Positions 30,012 through 39,205 of a stretch of 64,000 nt of DNA are shown here, piece after piece. Source of the stretch: Azospirillum sp. 412522 (GTDB lineage Bacteria; Pseudomonadota; Alphaproteobacteria; Azospirillales; Azospirillaceae); the NCBI RefSeq assembly GCF_019805165.1, contig NZ_RWIJ01000004.1:3762-67761 (forward strand), given 5' to 3'. Positions within the stretch are counted from its first letter, which is position 1. Each line of letters begins with the position of its first letter. The notes below the pieces were generated by a model that saw only the letters and a list, made by a program, of their open reading frames with translations, made no database searches and was not told where the DNA came from. Both the position numbers and the translations under genes were made by a program.

Positions 30012-30824
30012 ATGCCATCGGGCACCCCGCCGGCCAAAACCGGTTCCATCGCGCCACCCCCGCCGACTTTGTCGGCCAAGACCGCCCCGCTGCTGAGCCG
30101 CCAGCCAGCGCGCCGGGACATGCGGCGCGGTCCGACCGCCGCCGATGCCATCCACCGCGACCTGCGGGCGGAGATCGTGTCGCTGAAACGCAAGCCGGGT
30201 GAACCCATCGCCGAAAAGCAGATCGCCGAGGCCTATGGCGTCAGCCGCACGCCGGTGCGCGAGGCGGTGCTGCGGCTGGCCGACGAGGGGCTGATCGAGA
30301 TCTTCCCGCAGTCCGGCACCTTCGTCGCCCGCATCCCGCTGGGCGCCCTGCCGGAGGCCGGCGTCATCCGCAAGGTGCTGGAACGGGCGACCGTGCGCTT
30401 TGCCGCCGAGCGGGCCAGCCGCAGTCAGATCGCCGCCTTGCACGCCTGCCTGGAGCACCAGCGCGAGGTCGATGCGGTGGGCGACGCCGACGGCTTCCAT
30501 CAGGCCGACGAGGCCTTCCACGCCCAGATCACCGAGATGGCGGGCTATCCCGGCTTCTGGGGCATCATCCAGCAGGCCAAGGTCCAGCTCGACCGCTGCC
30601 GCCGCCTGACCCTGCCGGTCCCCGGCCGCATGCGCACGGTCATCGCCGAGCATGAGGCCATCGTCGAGGCCATCGCCGGCCACGACCCCGACCGGGCCGA
30701 ACAGAGTCTGGTGCGCCATCTGGACAATCTGCAGATCACCGTGGACGACGTGCGCAACGCCGCACCGCTCTATTTCTCCGGCAGCCTGACCGACGAGACG
30801 ACCGCCTTGAACGGAGCTTCCTGA
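30012..30824 (+). CDS. GntR-family (FadR/FCD) regulator, paralogue 1
   Basis: A 270-aa regulator: disordered N-terminus (1-45), GntR winged helix (about 47-115; IAEKQIAEAYGVSRTPVREA, IFPQSGTFVARI) and all-helical FCD ligand domain (about 120-250; FHQADEAFHAQI). It is one of three very similar paralogues in the window (also 53560 and 57152). Each has an AT-rich operator copy upstream. FCD regulators of this group commonly bind sugar acids; hexuronate sensing is inferred from the regulon. It overlaps the Gfo/Idh gene by one base, so the two form an operon. Confidence 0.9.
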   Translation: MPSGTPPAKTGSIAPPPPTLSAKTAPLLSRQPARRDMRRGPTAADAIHRDLRAEIVSLKRKPGEPIAEKQIAEAYGVSRTPVREAVLRLADEGLIEIFPQSGTFVARIPLGALPEAGVIRKVLERATVRFAAERASRSQIAALHACLEHQREVDAVGDADGFHQADEAFHAQITEMAGYPGFWGIIQQAKVQLDRCRRLTLPVPGRMRTVIAEHEAIVEAIAGHDPDRAEQSLVRHLDNLQITVDDVRNAAPLYFSGSLTDETTALNGAS

Positions 30825-31879
30825 TGCACAGCGCCCGCCGCCGCATCGGCGTCATCGGCCTCGGCATGGCGTCGGCGCCTCATGCGCAGAGCCTGATCGA
30901 TCTGGCCGACCGGGTGGAGGTGGCGGGCTGCTTCAGCCCGTCGGCCGACCGCCGCGCCGCCTTCGCCGCCCGCCACGGCCTGCCGGTGGTCGACCGGCTG
31001 GAGGCTCTGCTGGAGGATCCGACGCTGTCGGCCGTCCTGTTGCTGACCCCGCCCGACAGCCATGCCGAACTGGTGGCGCGCTGCGCCGCCGCCGGCAAGC
31101 ATGTGCTGCTGGAAAAGCCGCTGGACGCGACGCCCGAGGGCGGGCGGGCGGTGGTCTCGGCGATGGAGGCGGCCGGGCTGACGCTGGGCGTGGTGTTGCA
31201 GCACCGCTTCCGCGCCTCGGTCGAGCGGCTGGCCGGTCTGATGCGCGACGGCACGCTGGGCCGGCCGCTGACGGCGGCGGTGTCGGTGCGCTGGTGGCGC
31301 GACAATGCCTATTACGCCCAGCCCGGCCGCGGCATGAAGGCGCGCGACGGTGGCGGCGTGCTGCTGACCCAGGCGATCCACACGCTGGACGTCTTCGTCA
31401 GCCTTCTCGGCCTGCCCGATCAGGTCGCCGGGTTCGCCGCCACCAGCGTCCTGCGCAAATCGGGTTCGGATGTGGGCATGGACACGGAGGATGTGGTTGC
31501 CACGGCCCTGCGCTACGGCAACGGCATGCTGGCGACGGTGAACGCGACCACCGCCGCCTATCCGGGATATCCGGAGCGGATCGAGATCGCCGGGGCCAAT
31601 GGCTCCGCCGTGCTGGCCGGCGACCGGCTGGAGGTGCAACTGGTCAGCGGCGGGCGCATCGTCGCCGGCGAGGACGGCGCCACGCTGGGCGGCGGGGCCG
31701 ACCCGATGGCCTTCTCCCACCAGCATCACCGGGCGGTGCTGTCCGACTTCCTCGACTCGCTGGACGAAGGACGCCGGCCGCGGGTGGACGGGCGCGAGGC
31801 GCTGAAGGTCCACCGGCTGATCGAGGCGATGCTCGAGGCGTCCGGCAGCGGCAGAACCATGGAGGTGGGAACGCCCTGA
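30824..31879 (+). CDS. Gfo/Idh/MocA-family oxidoreductase
   Basis: A 351-aa NAD(P)-dependent sugar dehydrogenase-like protein. Seen: IGVIGLGMASAPHAQ Rossmann motif, LEKPLDATPEGG (EKP motif, catalytic Lys) and GGGVLLTQAIHTLDVF in the C-terminal alpha/beta domain. Start TGATG overlaps the GntR stop. As UxaB-type tagaturonate reductase is missing from the cluster, this protein is one candidate for an uronate-related redox step, but family members act on many sugars and inositols. Substrate is not determined. Confidence 0.88.
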   Translation: MHSARRRIGVIGLGMASAPHAQSLIDLADRVEVAGCFSPSADRRAAFAARHGLPVVDRLEALLEDPTLSAVLLLTPPDSHAELVARCAAAGKHVLLEKPLDATPEGGRAVVSAMEAAGLTLGVVLQHRFRASVERLAGLMRDGTLGRPLTAAVSVRWWRDNAYYAQPGRGMKARDGGGVLLTQAIHTLDVFVSLLGLPDQVAGFAATSVLRKSGSDVGMDTEDVVATALRYGNGMLATVNATTAAYPGYPERIEIAGANGSAVLAGDRLEVQLVSGGRIVAGEDGATLGGGADPMAFSHQHHRAVLSDFLDSLDEGRRPRVDGREALKVHRLIEAMLEASGSGRTMEVGTP

Positions 31880-32039
31880 TCCCTGCCATCGACCGGAGTT
31901 CCGCAGGCCGGAATCGCGGCCTTGCGGAATCCACCACTTTGGCGTAAAGCGCCAGGACCAGGCCGGGCCCCTCTGGCAACCCTTACCGGTTGCGATGTCG
32001 GACTGGGAACATGAAGGAGCGGCCCGCGCCTCTTGCCCC

Positions 32040-32085
32040 TGACCGGCGCATCCCGTCCGACGCCTTCGGCGTGGTCCGGCCGGTC
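32040..32085 (+). promoter_or_regulatory. Structured leader upstream of terC-like gene
   Basis: TGACCGG (32040-32046) pairs with 32079-32085 and encloses an inner stem ACGCC-TTC-GGCGT (32060-32072). It ends 62 bp before the TerC start. It does not show the GGGGAGTAG core of the yybP-ykoY manganese riboswitch, which often precedes terC genes. Could be a terminator/attenuator or a new leader. Confidence 0.35.
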
Positions 32086-32147
32086 ATCAGAAGACCCTGC
32101 GCGGCTTCTCCTCCCACACTGATCGTGATGCGAGGACTCGTGCCCAA

Positions 32148-32789
32148 ATGATGGAACTCTTCACCACCGAGGCGCTGATCGCGCTGCTCCAGGTCATCAT
32201 GATCGATCTGGTGCTGGCCGGCGACAACGCCATCGTCATCGGTCTGGCCGCCGCCGGTCTTCCGAAGGAGCAGCGCGGCAAGGCGATCCTGATCGGCATC
32301 CTGGCCGCCACCGTGCTGCGCATCGCCTTCGCGGCGGTCACCACCCAGCTTCTCCAGATCATCGGGCTGCTGCTGGCCGGCGGCGTGCTGCTGCTGTGGG
32401 TGTGCTGGAAGATGTGGCGCGAGCTGCGCCAGTCCCATGACGAGGACGAGGCGGTCGAGGCGCTGGAAAACGACGACGGCGCCGATACCGCCGGCCCGCG
32501 CAAGACGCTGGGGCAGGCGGTCTGGCAGATCGTCGTCGCCGACGTGTCGATGTCGCTCGACAACGTGCTGGCGGTCGCCGGGGCGGCGCGCGAGCATCTG
32601 GGGGTGCTGGTCATCGGCCTGACCCTGTCCATCGCCCTGATGGGCCTCGCCGCCAGCCTGATCGCCCGCATCCTGCACAAACATCGCTGGCTGGCCTATG
32701 TCGGCCTCGCCATCATCCTCTACGTCGCCCTGCACATGATCTACCGCGGCGTCCTGGAGGTGTGGCCCCTGGTGAACGGCCACGCCTGA
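32148..32789 (+). CDS. TerC-family integral membrane protein
   Basis: A 213-aa membrane protein with about seven hydrophobic segments. The two TerC signatures are visible: IDLVLAGDNAIVIGLAA in helix 1 and DVSMSLDNVLAVAGAA in the second half, each with a conserved intramembrane Asp/Asn pair. TerC/YjbE/Alx-type proteins are linked to metal (notably manganese) export during protein secretion. An acidic loop (HDEDEAVEALENDDG) separates the halves. It stands alone between the Gfo/Idh gene and the TRAP operon. The ion is inferred from family. Confidence 0.88.
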   Translation: MMELFTTEALIALLQVIMIDLVLAGDNAIVIGLAAAGLPKEQRGKAILIGILAATVLRIAFAAVTTQLLQIIGLLLAGGVLLLWVCWKMWRELRQSHDEDEAVEALENDDGADTAGPRKTLGQAVWQIVVADVSMSLDNVLAVAGAAREHLGVLVIGLTLSIALMGLAASLIARILHKHRWLAYVGLAIILYVALHMIYRGVLEVWPLVNGHA

Positions 32790-33312
32790 CCGGGACCCGA
32801 GGCGATCGGCCCGAAGGTGATCCGATGGGGGGAGGGGCTGCGGCCGGCGCTGGGGCCGAATGTCGCACCCACCCCCCTGCGGCGATCCGTGAAATGGCTG
32901 AAACCCGCCCTGGCGGTCACTTTGTCCCTCTCCCCGCCAATCCTGTTCAGTTTAAAGTCCGAACGGTAGTTGCCGCTTTGAACTTTCAGGGTTGCGCGCA
33001 GATTGATATACTAATATCCTAAGTAACGTGAACGGGGGTACCGCAGGCAAGCGGGGGGCTGGCCGAGGATGGGGGCGAAGGGCGGGGCCGGTGTCGGCCG
33101 TGCAGGATAGCCGGTTGCGCGCAGTGCCATCGCAGCGCTGCGAAAACCGCTCGCCGCAACGTCTCCTCTTCCATGCGTCGCCTGCCACGGGTCCACAGTT
33201 CGTCCAGTTGCATGCAGGCGGCCCGTCAGCTGCCGGATAACCTTGTGAAAACACCAGAACAAGAGAGGCCGGACCCCATCGGGCTCCGGCCCCGCTCTCA
33301 GGAGGAGAACCT
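32790..33312. other. 523-bp gene-free interval upstream of TRAP operon
   Basis: No convincing gene. The central 32940-33020 part is unusually AT-rich for this genome and holds operator copy b; TATACT at 33007-33012 inside it could be a -10 box. The roughly 300 bp from the operator to the dctP start would form a long leader. AGGAGGAG directly precedes the dctP start. Confidence 0.6.
33004..33018. promoter_or_regulatory. Uronate-type operator, copy b (TGATATACTAATATC)
   Basis: The most symmetric copy: GATAT (33005-33009) and ATATC (33014-33018) form a perfect inverted repeat around ACTA. It lies about 295 bp upstream of the TRAP binding-protein gene, in the only AT-rich part of the interval. 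Confidence 0.7.
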
Positions 33313-34317
33313 ATGAAGTTTTCGCTCACCCCGGTCCGCACCGCGCTGCTGGCCGCCTGTGCCGTCTGCGGCATCCTGGCCGCTCCCATGCTGTCGGCCC
33401 CGGCCGATGCGCGCGACTTCCGGTCCGCCGACATCCATCCGACCGACTACCCGACCGTCGAGGCGGTGCGCTATGTCGGCAAGCTGGTGGCCGAGCGCAG
33501 CAACGGCAAGCTGGGCATCAAGGTGTTCCCGAACGGCGCGCTCGGCACCGAGAAGGACACCATCGAGCAGCTGAAGATCGGCGCGCTGGAGATGATGCGC
33601 ATCAACGTGGCGCCGCTGAACAACGTGGTGCCGGAGACGATGGTCACCGCGCTGCCCTTCATCTTCCGCGACACCGGCCACATGCGCCGCGTCCTGGACG
33701 GCCCGATCGGCGACGAGATCCTGGCGGCCATGGAAAGCCAGGGCATGATCGGCCTGGCCTTCTACGACAGCGGTTCGCGCAGCATGTATTCGGCCGCCAA
33801 GCCCTACAAGACGCTGGCCGACATGAAGGGCGCCAAGATCCGCGTCCAGCAGTCGGACCTGTTCGTCGCCATGATCCAGGCGCTGGGCGCCAACGCCACG
33901 CCGATGCCCTTCGGCGAGGTCTATACCGCGCTGAAGACCGGCATCGTCGACGCGGCCGAGAACAACTACCCGTCCTACGAATCCTCCCGCCACTTCGAGG
34001 CGGCCAAGTACTTCACGCTGACCGAACACGCGATGGCGCCGGAAGTGCTGGTCTTCTCCAAGGTCGCCTGGGACCGTCTGTCGAAGGACGATCAGGCCCT
34101 GGTCCGCAAGGCCGCCAAGGACTCGGTGCCCTACATGCGCAAGCTGTGGGACGAGCGCGAGATGAAGTCCAAGGAGGTCGTGACCCAGGCCGGCGCCCAG
34201 ATCGTCGAGGTTTCGAACAAGCAGGAATTCATCGACGCGATGAAGCCGGTCTACGCCCAGTTCGCGAACACGCCGAAGCTGCAGAGCCTCGTCCAGCGCG
34301 TTCAGGAAGCCAAGTAA
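33313..34317 (+). CDS. TRAP transporter substrate-binding protein (DctP family), probably hexuronate
   Basis: A 334-aa periplasmic protein with a signal peptide (MKFSLTPVRTALLAACAVCGILA..., cleavage near ADARDF at about 33). The mature part shows DctP-family blocks: NGALGTEKDTIEQLKIGALEM, LPFIFRDTGHM, KIRVQQSDLFVAMIQALGANATPMPFGEVYTALKTGIVDAAENN in outline, with the conserved Arg in KIRVQQS expected to clamp a carboxylate. The substrate is inferred to be galacturonate/glucuronate from the shared operator and genome context. Start follows AGGAGGAG. Confidence 0.92.
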   Translation: MKFSLTPVRTALLAACAVCGILAAPMLSAPADARDFRSADIHPTDYPTVEAVRYVGKLVAERSNGKLGIKVFPNGALGTEKDTIEQLKIGALEMMRINVAPLNNVVPETMVTALPFIFRDTGHMRRVLDGPIGDEILAAMESQGMIGLAFYDSGSRSMYSAAKPYKTLADMKGAKIRVQQSDLFVAMIQALGANATPMPFGEVYTALKTGIVDAAENNYPSYESSRHFEAAKYFTLTEHAMAPEVLVFSKVAWDRLSKDDQALVRKAAKDSVPYMRKLWDEREMKSKEVVTQAGAQIVEVSNKQEFIDAMKPVYAQFANTPKLQSLVQRVQEAK

Positions 34318-34400
34318 CGACTTTTCGGTAACGCCAAGAAGGGGTGGCTTGCGGTTCGTCCCGGGTGGGACGGGCCGCGCCGCCCGAGGGGAGCCGCAGC

Positions 34401-34940
34401 ATGGATATCGAGCTGCAAGCAATGGACGTCAGCCCGCCGCATGCGGCCGGCTGGTTGACCCGCATGAACGCGGTGCTGGCCAGGACCGGCATGTATGTCG
34501 CCATCATCGGCCTGATGATGATCGTCTGCGTCGTCTTCTATCAGGTCTTCGGCCGCTACGTGCTGAACAACTCGCCGACCTGGGCGGAAAGCCTGGCGAT
34601 CGTGCTGGTGCTGTACGTCACGCTGATCGGCGCTGCCGTCGGCGTCCGCGACGCCGGCCATATCGGGCTGGAATCCCTGCTGGTGATGCTGTCGGACAGC
34701 GCGCGCCGCAAGATGGACGTCCTGATCTACGGCCTGGTCGGCATCTTCGGCGCCTGCATGGCCTACAACGGCTGGGTGCTCGGCAGCTCGGTCGCCTCCT
34801 ATACGATCCCGAACCTCCACGTCTCCGAAGCCGTCCGCTACGTGCCGCTGGTGCTGTCGGGCGTGCTGATCGTTCTCTTCTCCATCGAGCATATCGTCGC
34901 CATCGTGCGCGGCGAGGAGGTCAAGCCGTCATGGAACTGA
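34401..34940 (+). CDS. TRAP transporter small permease (DctQ)
   Basis: A 179-aa inner-membrane protein with four hydrophobic helices (about 31-52, 66-86, 107-127, 148-168) and the DctQ motif FGRYVLNNSPTWAESLA. It bridges the binding protein and large permease. The ATG at 34401 has GAGGGGAG upstream; the frame is open further upstream without support. Its stop lies 10 nt inside the dctM-like gene, showing translational coupling. Confidence 0.92.
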   Translation: MDIELQAMDVSPPHAAGWLTRMNAVLARTGMYVAIIGLMMIVCVVFYQVFGRYVLNNSPTWAESLAIVLVLYVTLIGAAVGVRDAGHIGLESLLVMLSDSARRKMDVLIYGLVGIFGACMAYNGWVLGSSVASYTIPNLHVSEAVRYVPLVLSGVLIVLFSIEHIVAIVRGEEVKPSWN

Positions 34941-36214
34941 CCATCCTGTCCATCACCTTCTTCGGCTTCCTCATCCTCGGCATTCCGGTCGCCTTCGCCA
35001 TCGGCCTGTCGGCGCTCTGCACCATCCTCTACGAAGGCCTGCCCGTCGCGGTGGTCTTCCAGCAGATGATGTCGGGGATGAACGTCTTCTCGTTCCTCGC
35101 CATTCCCTTCTTCGTCTTCTCGGGCGAGCTGATGCTGCATGGCGGCGTCGCCGACAAGATCGTCACCGCCGCCAAGAGCATGGTCGGCCATATCCGCGGC
35201 GGGCTCGGCATGTCCAACGTCGTGGCCTGCACGCTGTTCGGCGGCGTCGCCGGATCGCCGGTCGCCGACGTGTCGGCGATGGGCGCGGTGATGATCCCGA
35301 TGATGAAGCGGGAAGGCTACCACGCCGACTACGCCGTCAACGTCACCACCCACGCGGCGCTGGTCGGCGCGCTGATGCCGACCAGCCACAACATGATCAT
35401 CTACGCGCTGGCCGCCGGCGGAAAGGCGTCGATCGGGGCGCTGATCGCCGCCGGCCTGATGCCGGCGCTGCTGCTGATGGTCTGCAACCTGGGCGCGGCC
35501 TACTACGTCGCGGTGAAGCGCGGCTATCCCAAGGGGACCTTCCCCGGCTGGGACATCCTGCTGCATTCCTTCGCCGCCGCGGCGCCGGGCCTGCTGATCG
35601 TCGTCATCATCCTGGCCGGCATCACCACCGGCGTGTTCACCGCCACCGAGTCGGCCTCGGTCGCCGTGATCTACGCGCTGCTGCTGACCACCTTCGTCTA
35701 CCGCACGCTGAGCTGGGAGAAGTTCCTGGCCGCCGCCGCCAAGACGGTGAAGACCACCGGCGTGGTGCTGCTGCTGATCGGCGTGTCGACGATGTTCCAG
35801 TACCTCATGGGTCTCTACGAGGTGGCGGACATGACCGGCGAACTGCTGGCCGGCGTGTCGACCAACCCGCTGATGATCTTCCTGCTGATCAACATCATCC
35901 TGTTCCTGCTGGGCACCTTCATGGACATGGCCAGCACGATCCTGATCTGCACGCCGATCTTCCTGCCGATCGCCATGCAGTACGGCATGGACCCGGTGCA
36001 GTTCGGCATCGTCATGCTGATCAACTGCGCGCTCGGCCTGAACACCCCGCCGGTCGGCACCACCCAGTTCATCGGCTGCGCCATCGGCGGCGTGTCGGTG
36101 GGCGAGGTGATGCGCTCCATCACCCCCTTCTACGGGGCGCTGTTCGTCGCGCTTCTGCTGGTCACCTATGTCCCGGCCTTCTCGCTGTGGCTGCCGCGCA
36201 TGCTGATGCACTGA
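34931..36214 (+). CDS. TRAP transporter large permease (DctM)
   Basis: A 427-aa polytopic membrane protein with about 12 helices. Seen: MELTILSITFFGFLILGIPVAFAIGLS, PFFVFSGELMLHGG, the scoop-like MPTSHNMIIYA, and LNTPPVGTTQFIG near the C-terminus, all typical of DctM. It carries out sodium-coupled uptake of the bound substrate. Start ATG lies within the DctQ C-terminus (10-nt overlap). The operon ends 58 bp later at a strong terminator. Confidence 0.94.
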   Translation: MELTILSITFFGFLILGIPVAFAIGLSALCTILYEGLPVAVVFQQMMSGMNVFSFLAIPFFVFSGELMLHGGVADKIVTAAKSMVGHIRGGLGMSNVVACTLFGGVAGSPVADVSAMGAVMIPMMKREGYHADYAVNVTTHAALVGALMPTSHNMIIYALAAGGKASIGALIAAGLMPALLLMVCNLGAAYYVAVKRGYPKGTFPGWDILLHSFAAAAPGLLIVVIILAGITTGVFTATESASVAVIYALLLTTFVYRTLSWEKFLAAAAKTVKTTGVVLLLIGVSTMFQYLMGLYEVADMTGELLAGVSTNPLMIFLLINIILFLLGTFMDMASTILICTPIFLPIAMQYGMDPVQFGIVMLINCALGLNTPPVGTTQFIGCAIGGVSVGEVMRSITPFYGALFVALLLVTYVPAFSLWLPRMLMH

Positions 36215-36602
36215 GACGGGGCCGGGGAGCAGGCCGCATTCCGGTTCCCCTGAATAACTTCTCTCCTGACTGGGCCATCGGGTTCTCCCGATGGCCCTAT
36301 TTTTTGCACGCTTTCCGCCCGCCCGCGCCAACGCCCGCCTCCGAATTGGTGGTAGTTCCTGGCGGTTCTCCCCTGATCGGGAAAAAGAGTGGCAAGCCGC
36401 CACAACAACCCAGACCGGCCGGATGGCGTCGAAATCGGAAGAGGCCGCACCGCTTTCGCTATGACGGAGAAAACAGATCGCCCGGCCGGAGTGGAGGCTT
36501 CCCAAGGAATGATGGGCTTATTGGATGTTGTTCGGTGGACATGATCCCGTACATCACAGAACGCGCAAACGACTTCCAACAATTCCCCAGAAAGGGGTTT
36601 TC
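36215..36602. other. 388-bp interval: TRAP terminator and RTX-gene upstream region
   Basis: It contains the terminator at 36272-36307 and then about 300 bp without a believable gene. The last 120 bp before the RTX gene are AT-richer (GGCTTATTGGATGTTGTTC region) and probably contain its promoter, but I cannot define boxes. Confidence 0.6.
36272..36307 (+). terminator. Rho-independent terminator of TRAP operon
   Basis: GGGCCATCGGG (36272-36282), loop TTCT, exact complement CCCGATGGCCC (36287-36297), followed by TATTTTTTGC. The clearest intrinsic terminator in the window. Confidence 0.92.
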
Positions 36603-39179
36603 ATGCACGGGATCATTCTTGCCGACGCCGCTCTGGCCGACATCGATGCGCTGATCGGCCGGCACGCGCCGGACGTGACGGTGGTCCGGGTCGCCGCGGA
36701 CGAGGACGCGCTGGGCCTGCTGGCCGATGCCCTGGAGGCCGCCCGCGCGGCAGGCCCGGCCGCGGTCCACCTGATCGCCCATGGCGCTCCGGGCGTGGTG
36801 AAGCTGGGGGCGACGCCGCTCGACACCAGCGCCCTGTTCGACCGCCGCTGGCCCGACGCGACCGGCTGCGAGATCCTGATCCATGCCTGCGACGTCGGCG
36901 CCGGCCGCAACGGCCGCCGCTTCGTGGAGCGTCTGGCCGCCGTCACCGGGGCCCGCGTCGCCGCCGCCAGCCGTCCCGTCGGGCATGCGGACCAGGGCGC
37001 GTCCTGGGACCTCGACGTGGTGACCGGCCCCATCCTGGCGACCCGCCCGTTCGCAGGGGCGGAGGCCTGGCCGCACCGGCTGGCCTACAGCGGCACCGCC
37101 ACCAGCGGCAACGACACGCTGATCGGCGACAACAGCGGCAACACCATCAACGGGCTGGCCGGCAACGACAGCATCGTCGGCGGCACCGGCAACGACAGCC
37201 TGATCGGCGGGATCGGCAACGACACGCTGGTCGGCGGCGGCAACACCGGACAGGCGGCCGGCGACACCATGAACGGCGGGCTGGGCGCCGACCATTATGT
37301 CGGCGGCAGCGGCTTCAACATCGTCACCTACGAGAACGCCACCAGCGGCCTCACGCTGGACCTGACGAACGGCGCCAACAACACCGGCGAGGCGGCGGGC
37401 GACACCTTCGTCAACATCCAGCGCTGGATCGGTTCCGAATATGCCGACAGCCTGACCGCCGGCGACACCGCCGTGTGGTTCTGGGGCCACGGCGGCAACG
37501 ACGTCGAGCATGGCGGGGCCGGCAACGACACGCTGGAGGCCGGCGACGGCAACGACAGCGTGTTCGGCGGCGGCGGCAACGACCTGATGTACGGCCGCGC
37601 CGACAACGACCAGCTTCACGGCGAACTCGGCAACGACACGGTGGCGGGCGGCGGCGGCGCCGACCTGATCTATGGCGACGCCGGCAACGACCTGCTGAAG
37701 GGCGACTGGGAGCGCGACACCGTCTATGGCGGCGACGGCGACGACACCATCCTCGCCGGCATCGTCAGCTCCGGCAGCTATGCCCAGACCCAGAACGACC
37801 TGATCTATGGCGACGCCGGCAACGACCGCTACATCGTGGTCAGCCAGTATGACGCCGGGACGGTCAGCTTCGATGGCGGCGCCGGCACCGACACGCTGGA
37901 GCTGCGGTCGGACAACCTGACCAGCTACAACGGCTACAACCTCGAATACTACAACGACGTCGCCTCGCCGAAGATCGACATCAGCGGCATGACGCTGACC
38001 AGTGTCGAGACTCTCGCCCTGACCGGCAGCCAGCACCACACCGTGACGATGACGGCGGCGCAGGGCAACGGCTTCGGCAGCATCACCGGCGCCACCACCG
38101 GCGACGCCTTCGCCATCGTTGGCGCCTCGCTGTCCGGGACGGTCGGCAGCGGCACCGGCAGCACGCTGACGGCCGGCAAGGTCCAGGCGGAGACGGTGAA
38201 CGGCGTCACGCTGGTCCATGTCGGGCTCGACGCGACCGCCGGCGCCGACCTGACCCTGCGCATCGCCGGCAGCTTCGCCGCGTCCAGCATCAGCCTGTCC
38301 GGCAACACCATCACGCTGGGCCAGGGGAGCGGATCCGGCGGCGGTTCGACCGGCGGCGGCGATACGGGGGGCGGCAACACCGGCGGCGGCAGCACCGGTG
38401 GCGGGACGGGTGGCCAGACGCTGACCGGTACCGACGGCCGCGACTATCTGGCCGGCGGCAGCGGCAACGACACCATCATCAGCAACGCCGGCGACGACTA
38501 CATGACCGGCGGCGCCGGGCAGGACACCTTCGTGTTCAAGCCGGGCGACGGCTGGGATTACATCGGCGACTTCCAGGCCGGCAGCGGCGGCGACGTGCTG
38601 AACGTCGCGGGGTGGAGCGGCTTCAAGGACTTCGCGTCGGTGATGGCCGTCACCGTGCAGGACGGCGCCAACACCGTCGTCAACTTCGACAACAACAACA
38701 GCGCCATCCTCGCCAACGTCACCCGCGGCAGCCTGACCGCCGCCAACTTCTCCTTCACGGCGACCGGCGGCAGCACGGGTGGCTCGACCGGCGGCGGCTC
38801 CACCGGCGGCACCCCGGGCCAGACCATCACCGGCACTTCGGCCGGCGAGTATCTGGCCGGCGGCAGCGGCAACGACACCATCACCGGCAATGGCGGCAAC
38901 GACTACATGATCGGCGGCGCCGGGCGCGACACCTTCGTCCAGCATGCCAGCGACGGCTGGGACGTCATCGGCGACTTCCAGGCCGGCAGCGGCGGTGACG
39001 TGGTGGATATCCGCAGCATCAGCGGCTTCAGCAACCTGAACGACGTGCTGACCCACTCGACCCAGGACGGCGCCGACCTGTCCATCGACCTCGGCGCCTT
39101 CAACTCGGTCAAGCTGATGGGCGTCGACCGCAACAGCCTGACGGCGGAAAACTTCCTGTTCGCCAGCTCGGTGGGGTGA
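36603..39179 (+). CDS. Secreted DUF4347-RTX calcium-binding protein
   Basis: An 858-aa protein. Residues 1-160 match DUF4347 (HGIILADAALADIDALI, LIAHGAPGVVKLG, ILIHACDVGAG) with a His60/Cys96 pair placed as in caspase/gingipain-like folds. Residues about 166-420 contain RTX nonapeptides (GGxGND types: GGTGNDSLIGGIGNDTLVGG). Residues 560-603 and 726-738 are Gly/Ser/Thr linkers. Two homologous modules follow at about 604-725 and 739-858, each opening GQT(L/I)TGT and containing YLAGGSGNDTI and a QDTF/RDTF-DGWD-IGDFQAGSGGDV block. No N-terminal signal peptide, consistent with type I secretion through a C-terminal signal. No T1SS genes are adjacent. Start preceded by AGAAAGG. Confidence 0.88.
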   Translation: MHGIILADAALADIDALIGRHAPDVTVVRVAADEDALGLLADALEAARAAGPAAVHLIAHGAPGVVKLGATPLDTSALFDRRWPDATGCEILIHACDVGAGRNGRRFVERLAAVTGARVAAASRPVGHADQGASWDLDVVTGPILATRPFAGAEAWPHRLAYSGTATSGNDTLIGDNSGNTINGLAGNDSIVGGTGNDSLIGGIGNDTLVGGGNTGQAAGDTMNGGLGADHYVGGSGFNIVTYENATSGLTLDLTNGANNTGEAAGDTFVNIQRWIGSEYADSLTAGDTAVWFWGHGGNDVEHGGAGNDTLEAGDGNDSVFGGGGNDLMYGRADNDQLHGELGNDTVAGGGGADLIYGDAGNDLLKGDWERDTVYGGDGDDTILAGIVSSGSYAQTQNDLIYGDAGNDRYIVVSQYDAGTVSFDGGAGTDTLELRSDNLTSYNGYNLEYYNDVASPKIDISGMTLTSVETLALTGSQHHTVTMTAAQGNGFGSITGATTGDAFAIVGASLSGTVGSGTGSTLTAGKVQAETVNGVTLVHVGLDATAGADLTLRIAGSFAASSISLSGNTITLGQGSGSGGGSTGGGDTGGGNTGGGSTGGGTGGQTLTGTDGRDYLAGGSGNDTIISNAGDDYMTGGAGQDTFVFKPGDGWDYIGDFQAGSGGDVLNVAGWSGFKDFASVMAVTVQDGANTVVNFDNNNSAILANVTRGSLTAANFSFTATGGSTGGSTGGGSTGGTPGQTITGTSAGEYLAGGSGNDTITGNGGNDYMIGGAGRDTFVQHASDGWDVIGDFQAGSGGDVVDIRSISGFSNLNDVLTHSTQDGADLSIDLGAFNSVKLMGVDRNSLTAENFLFASSVG

Positions 39180-39205
39180 TCGGGGAGGCTGAAAACCAAA
39201 AGCTC

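Noticed and set aside
31880..32147. yybP-ykoY manganese riboswitch upstream of terC
   Set aside because: The characteristic GGGGAGTAG core and its partner loop are not present; only generic stems are seen.
33028..33240. 70-codon frame upstream of dctP
   Set aside because: No ribosome site or recognisable motif; the sequence is Arg/Gly-rich and lies in the leader of the TRAP operon.
36459..39056. 865-codon minus-strand frame opposite the RTX gene
   Set aside because: The Val/Ala/Gly repeat character is the mirror of GGxGND codons; no independent domain or ribosome site.
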